Origin: CAYLZW01 sp964388085
GTDB taxonomy: Bacteria > Myxococcota > UBA727 > CAYLZW01
Assembly (NCBI GenBank): GCA_964388085.1
Contig: CAYLZW010000277.1
Location: 1 to 7,634, forward strand
Length of the DNA: 7,634 nucleotides
Direction of reading: 5' to 3'
The notes beneath the pieces were generated by a model. The model saw only the letters and a program-made list of their open reading frames with translations. It ran no database searches and had not been told where the DNA came from. Every line of letters begins with the position of its first letter. Within the stretch, counting starts at the first letter, position 1. Shown here piece after piece: positions 5,064 to 7,634 of this stretch. The position numbers and the translations under genes were made by a program.

Positions 5064-6359
5064 ATGCGTCGCGCGCCCGATAAGCGGAGCTTCGTGCTCG
5101 CCGCCGTGTTCCTCGGCAGCGCGGCGCTCGGCGTCGCCCTGTTCCCGTCGAGCGCCCCGTCGAGCGCCCCGTCGAATGTGGCAGCGGAGGGCCCCGCGCG
5201 CGAGGCCGCGCCCGCGGGCAGGGCGGACGCCGAGGCCGCGACCGCGCCGCCGCGCCGCCTCATCATCGCCGACAAGCCGCTCAAGCAAGCGCCGCCGCCG
5301 GTGCTCGGCAGCTTCGCGTTCGACGAGGAGCAGCAGCGCTTCGTGGCCCCCTGGGGCGAGCACGAGGCCATGCTGACGCTCGATGCCGCGCTGCACCAGG
5401 AGCTGTCCGACGCGCTCGAGGGCTGGCGACCGCAGCGCGGCGCGACGGTGTTGCTCGAGGCGGGCACCGGCAAGGTGATCGCGCTCGCGGGCTATGAAGA
5501 CGGCGCCGGGCAGAGCGAGGCGGTCGCGCTGCGCGCCTTCGCGCCGGCGGCCAGCATCTTCAAGATCCCGAGCACGGCGGCGCTGCTGCGCTCGGGCGTC
5601 AAGCCGGGCGAGCAGGTCTGCTACTTCGGCGGCAAGCGACGGCTGCAGCCAAAGCACCTCGAGGACGATCCGCGCCACGACCGCTGCGTGCAGTTCCGCG
5701 ACGTGCTGCCCTTCTCGCTCAACGCGGCGGTGGCCAAGCTCGTCGACAAGCGGCTCGGCCAAGGCAAGCTCGAGGCGGAGGCGCGGGGCTTCGGCTTCGA
5801 TCGCCGCATCGTCTTCGCGCGCCCCGTCGAGACCTCGCTGGCGCACATCCCGGCCGATCGCTTCGGTCGCGCGAACGCGGCCGCCGGCTTTGGGGACGTG
5901 CGCATCTCGGCGCTGCACGGCGCGCTGATCGCCTCGGTGGTCGCCAACGACGGCATGCTGCTGTGGCCGCGCGTCATCGATCGCTTGAGCGGCGGAGAGC
6001 CGCGCGTGCCCGCGAACGCCGAGCGCGCCTTGCCCGAGGGGGTCGCGCGCGAGCTGCAGAAGCTCATGGCCCGCACCGTCGCCGAGGGGACGGGCTTTCG
6101 CACCTTCAGCCAGCGCGGGCCTTCGCTGCGCGACGTCGACGTGGCCGGCAAGACCGGCTCGCTCACCGACTACGAGGGTGGCGCCGACTACTCGTGGTTC
6201 GTCGGGTACGCTCCCGTGCAGAACCCACGCGTCATCGTCGCCGCCGTCATCGAGAACGACATCGAGCTCTGGTACGTGCGCGCCCCCGAGGTCGCGCGCG
6301 AGGCGCTCGAGGCCTATTTCCGGCGCGGCGCCAAGGGCGCGTTGGCGAAGAGGCCGTAG
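5064..6359 (+). CDS. Membrane-anchored penicillin-binding transpeptidase
   Basis: This encodes 431 residues from ATG 5064. A GTG at 5037 is in frame, but the intervening codons (TCT, GCT, ATT, AGG, CGA) are unlike this gene and its ribosome site is no better. The N-terminus MRRAPDKRSF then a hydrophobic stretch to about residue 30 is a type II signal anchor, followed by a Ser/Ala/Pro linker. The catalytic domain begins near TLDAALHQEL and carries all three transpeptidase motifs: SIFK (Ser164, Lys167), SLN (218-220) and KTG (363-365, in VAGKTGS). It would crosslink peptidoglycan stem peptides in the periplasm and be a beta-lactam target. It lacks a glycosyltransferase domain and has no room for the usual class B dimerisation domain, so it is a minimal form. 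Between SxxK and SxN lies a segment with Cys186 and Cys208 (YFGGKRRL...DDPRHDRC) that could form a disulfide. It probably forms an operon with the gene 33 nt upstream. Confidence 0.9.
   Translation: MRRAPDKRSFVLAAVFLGSAALGVALFPSSAPSSAPSNVAAEGPAREAAPAGRADAEAATAPPRRLIIADKPLKQAPPPVLGSFAFDEEQQRFVAPWGEHEAMLTLDAALHQELSDALEGWRPQRGATVLLEAGTGKVIALAGYEDGAGQSEAVALRAFAPAASIFKIPSTAALLRSGVKPGEQVCYFGGKRRLQPKHLEDDPRHDRCVQFRDVLPFSLNAAVAKLVDKRLGQGKLEAEARGFGFDRRIVFARPVETSLAHIPADRFGRANAAAGFGDVRISALHGALIASVVANDGMLLWPRVIDRLSGGEPRVPANAERALPEGVARELQKLMARTVAEGTGFRTFSQRGPSLRDVDVAGKTGSLTDYEGGADYSWFVGYAPVQNPRVIVAAVIENDIELWYVRAPEVAREALEAYFRRGAKGALAKRP
5147..5176 (+). repeat. 12-nt tandem repeat coding Ser/Ala/Pro linker
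   Basis: GTCGAGCGCCCC occurs twice in tandem (5147-5158, 5159-5170), followed by a partial third copy (GTCGAA). It codes PSSAPSSAPS just after the membrane anchor of the transpeptidase, a flexible periplasmic linker where repeat-number change would be tolerated. Confidence 0.8.
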
Positions 6360-7063
6360 GCGCCCGCGCCCTCGTCCAGCGCGGACAGCGCGGACAAAGG
6401 CTCGAGGCAGCTCGCGTCCTTGTTCTTGACGCTATTCACGTGCTTTGTGACCTCGAAGGTCTCGAGTAGGTCGGGATCACAGGGGTGCAGCAGCGAGCGC
6501 AGCGTCTCTTCGTCGCTCTCGGGATCGAGCCAGCGCCGCCAAGCGTCCTCGTCCTGCAGGATCACCGGCATGCGATCGTGGATGCCGCGCACGACGTCGT
6601 TCGCCTCGGTGGTGAGCACGACGGCGGAGTCCATGTCGAAGGTGCGGTTGTGCTCCCAGAGGCCCGCCATCGCCATCGGCTCTCGGCTCTTCAGGCGAAT
6701 GACGTAGGGGCGCTTGTCCTTGGCGTCGCGCTTGAGCCACTCGTAGAAGCCGTCGAACACGACGAGGCAGCGCCTCGTCTTGAACGGCGCGCGGAAGGCA
6801 GGCTTGTCGGCGACGGTCTCGGCCTTGGCGTTCAACAACATCGGCGGACGCTTGCCGTCGTCCTTCACCCACGGCGGCAACAAGCCCCAGCGCGCGGCGA
6901 ACAGCTCGCGCTCGGCCGCAGACTCCGAAGGCGCGAGGCGCACGGCGGCGACGTCCTCGGTCGGCGCGAGGTTGTAGCTGACCTCGAGGTCGGCCTTCGG
7001 CTCCGCCCGAAAGTGGCTCGCCAGGTTTCCCGTCGGTGTCGTTCGATAGGCGCGTCCGCACAC
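6314..7063 (-). CDS. yedK: SRAP/YedK-HMCES abasic-site crosslinking protein
   Basis: This encodes 249 residues. The start is GTG 7063-7061, fixed by the invariant MCGR N-terminus; GAGGT lies 8 nt upstream. The family covalently links its N-terminal Cys2 to abasic sites in single-stranded DNA as a thiazolidine, shielding them from strand breakage. The key residues are all present: Cys2, LLNAKAET (Asn78), FDGFYEW (Glu108) and HDRMPVIL (His162), matching Cys2, Asn75, Glu105 and His160 of E. coli YedK. NLAPT (31-35) and ARWGLLPPW (57-65) are further family signatures. Initiator Met must be removed to expose Cys2. The core ends near VNSVKNKDASCLEPL; about 27 residues follow (LSALSALDEGAGAYG...) as a non-conserved tail, part of which is antisense to the end of the transpeptidase gene. 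No clear LexA-type site is visible upstream. Confidence 0.95.
   Translation of the reverse strand: MCGRAYRTTPTGNLASHFRAEPKADLEVSYNLAPTEDVAAVRLAPSESAAERELFAARWGLLPPWVKDDGKRPPMLLNAKAETVADKPAFRAPFKTRRCLVVFDGFYEWLKRDAKDKRPYVIRLKSREPMAMAGLWEHNRTFDMDSAVVLTTEANDVVRGIHDRMPVILQDEDAWRRWLDPESDEETLRSLLHPCDPDLLETFEVTKHVNSVKNKDASCLEPLSALSALDEGAGAYGLFANAPLAPRRK
6378..6395 (-). repeat. 9-nt tandem duplication in SRAP tail
   Basis: AGCGCGGAC is repeated twice without mismatch (6378-6386, 6387-6395). On the - strand it codes the LSALSAL of the SRAP C-terminal tail, beyond the conserved core. It is in frame and looks like a small slippage duplication. Confidence 0.75.
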
Positions 7064-7110
7064 GTCGCGTTACCTCGTCGTACAGAGCCGGAAGAGCAGA
7101 GTCGTAGCAG

Positions 7111-7136
7111 GATCGGAGCAGCAGATCCGAGCTGCA
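7111..7136. repeat. Adjacent 13-nt imperfect direct repeat in divergent spacer
   Basis: GATCGGAGCAGCA (7111-7123) is followed without gap by GATCCGAGCTGCA (7124-7136), 11 of 13 identical. A poorer, shifted copy may precede it (GAGTCGTAGCAG, 7099-7110). The unit also gives a GGATC/GATCC dyad (7110-7114/7124-7128). It lies between the SRAP gene (-) and the ferritin-like gene (+), 48 nt from the SRAP start, where a regulator could act on both. Binding is unproven. Confidence 0.45.
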
Positions 7137-7205
7137 GCGATAGCGTAGCCGCGCCCTGTCCGAATCGCTTTTCGCGCCGCTGCGGCGGACGCGCGCGCGC
7201 TTCCC

Positions 7206-7211
7206 TACAAT
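7206..7211 (+). promoter_or_regulatory. Candidate -10 element for the ferritin-like gene
   Basis: TACAAT matches the TATAAT consensus at five of six bases and stands out in very GC-rich sequence. It is 32 nt upstream of the ATG at 7244, leaving a leader of about 25 nt with GGAGG inside it. No TTGACA-like -35 is seen at 16-18 nt upstream, so an activator or another sigma factor may be needed. Confidence 0.4.
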
Positions 7212-7243
7212 TCGCAGGACGGGAGGCGAGTTGGAGGCGCCTC

Positions 7244-7634
7244 ATGCTCCGGGAGCGAATCACGGGGCTCGGCCCAGCGGACGCCCTCATCCCCTTCGAC
7301 ATGCTCGATGCGGCCGGCAGCACGCGCGCCGCCGAGGCCGCGAAGAAGCTCGAGCGCCTCTACCACCAGGGGCAAGAGCGCGCCTGGGTGGGCAGCGAGC
7401 TCCTCGCTGAGCTGGTCGCGCGACACGGCCCCCCGACGCTGCCACGCGCGAAGGCCGACGCCATGCGGCAGGTGCTCGCGGTCATCTTGTGGGGCGAGCT
7501 CGCGGCCTGGAAGATCTCGGCGCTGCTCGCGGCGCGCCTCGAGCCGCTCGGCGCCAAGATGGCGGCCACCGCGCAGGTGCACGACGAGGCGCGGCACTTC
7601 TACGTCATGCACGACTACCTCGCGCACCTCGGCG
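7244..7634 (+). CDS. Ferritin-like diiron protein (5' part only)
   Basis: The first 130 codons are present; the gene runs off the window. The ATG at 7244 has GGAGG 6 nt upstream. The sequence is all helical in character, with no signal peptide. The telling part is WGELAAWKIS (Glu85) and, 30 residues later, VHDEARHFYVMHDYL (Glu115 and His118, an ExxH motif). An E-(about 30)-ExxH pair on successive helices is the first half of a ferritin-like four-helix diiron site, as in the ribonucleotide-reductase-like and AurF-like oxygenases; the second E...ExxH pair should lie past the window end. Without it I cannot separate an iron-storage protein, an oxygenase or a desaturase-type enzyme. The long N-terminal segment (about 80 residues before the first Glu) favours an enzyme over a classical ferritin. 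It is divergent from the SRAP gene. Confidence 0.7.
   Translation, partial: MLRERITGLGPADALIPFDMLDAAGSTRAAEAAKKLERLYHQGQERAWVGSELLAELVARHGPPTLPRAKADAMRQVLAVILWGELAAWKISALLAARLEPLGAKMAATAQVHDEARHFYVMHDYLAHLG

Noticed and set aside
4956..5918. A 320-codon open frame on the - strand
   Set aside because: It lies antisense to the transpeptidase, whose three catalytic motifs prove the + strand frame. The shadow is compositionally biased with no recognisable domain.
7064..7140. A LexA/SOS-type box upstream of the SRAP gene
   Set aside because: CTGT occurs once on the - strand (near 7085), but no matching ACAG arm at the right spacing and no GTTC-type myxobacterial motif was found.

Overview
The window is GC-rich throughout (roughly 70% by eye, with codon third positions almost all G or C) and densely packed on both strands. 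The gene set suggests a free-living bacterium of the Myxococcota (delta-proteobacterial) type: a large CehA/McbA-like lipoprotein, a short orphan penicillin-binding transpeptidase, a ferritin-like diiron protein, and GTG starts with AGGAG/GAGG ribosome sites. This placement is inference; no rRNA or marker gene is present. I see no mobile element, CRISPR array, tRNA or rRNA.

Layout from left to right. 1-2263 (-) is the first 754 codons of an exported CehA/McbA-family PHP metallohydrolase whose C-terminus lies outside the window. It follows, 22 nt downstream on the same strand, a small lipoprotein gene (2286-2786, -) built from two tandem copies of a Cys-containing repeat. 2787-3072 is a non-coding spacer with several inverted repeats. 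It ends at a strong ribosome site for a possible 45-residue protein (3073-3210, +). Convergent to that is a single-domain asparaginase-like protein (3229-3741, -). A 101-nt divergent spacer with a perfect 12-bp inverted repeat separates it from a two-gene + strand unit: an unrecognised cytoplasmic protein with an acidic low-complexity middle (3843-5030) and a membrane-anchored penicillin-binding transpeptidase (5064-6359). The end of the transpeptidase gene overlaps by 46 nt the end of a convergent SRAP/YedK abasic-site DNA-protein crosslink gene (6314-7063, -). A 180-nt divergent spacer with a 13-nt tandem repeat and a TACAAT -10 candidate leads to the start of a ferritin-like diiron protein (7244 to the window end, +).

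Functionally the window is a mosaic: cell-surface lipoproteins on the left, cell-wall crosslinking in the middle, DNA-damage tolerance and a probable oxidoreductase or iron protein on the right. No defence, toxin or biosynthetic system is evident. The items most worth following are the internally duplicated four-Cys lipoprotein paired with the PHP lipoprotein, the unknown protein paired with the transpeptidase, the 45-residue ORF with its structured leader, and the inverted repeat between the asparaginase and the unknown gene.
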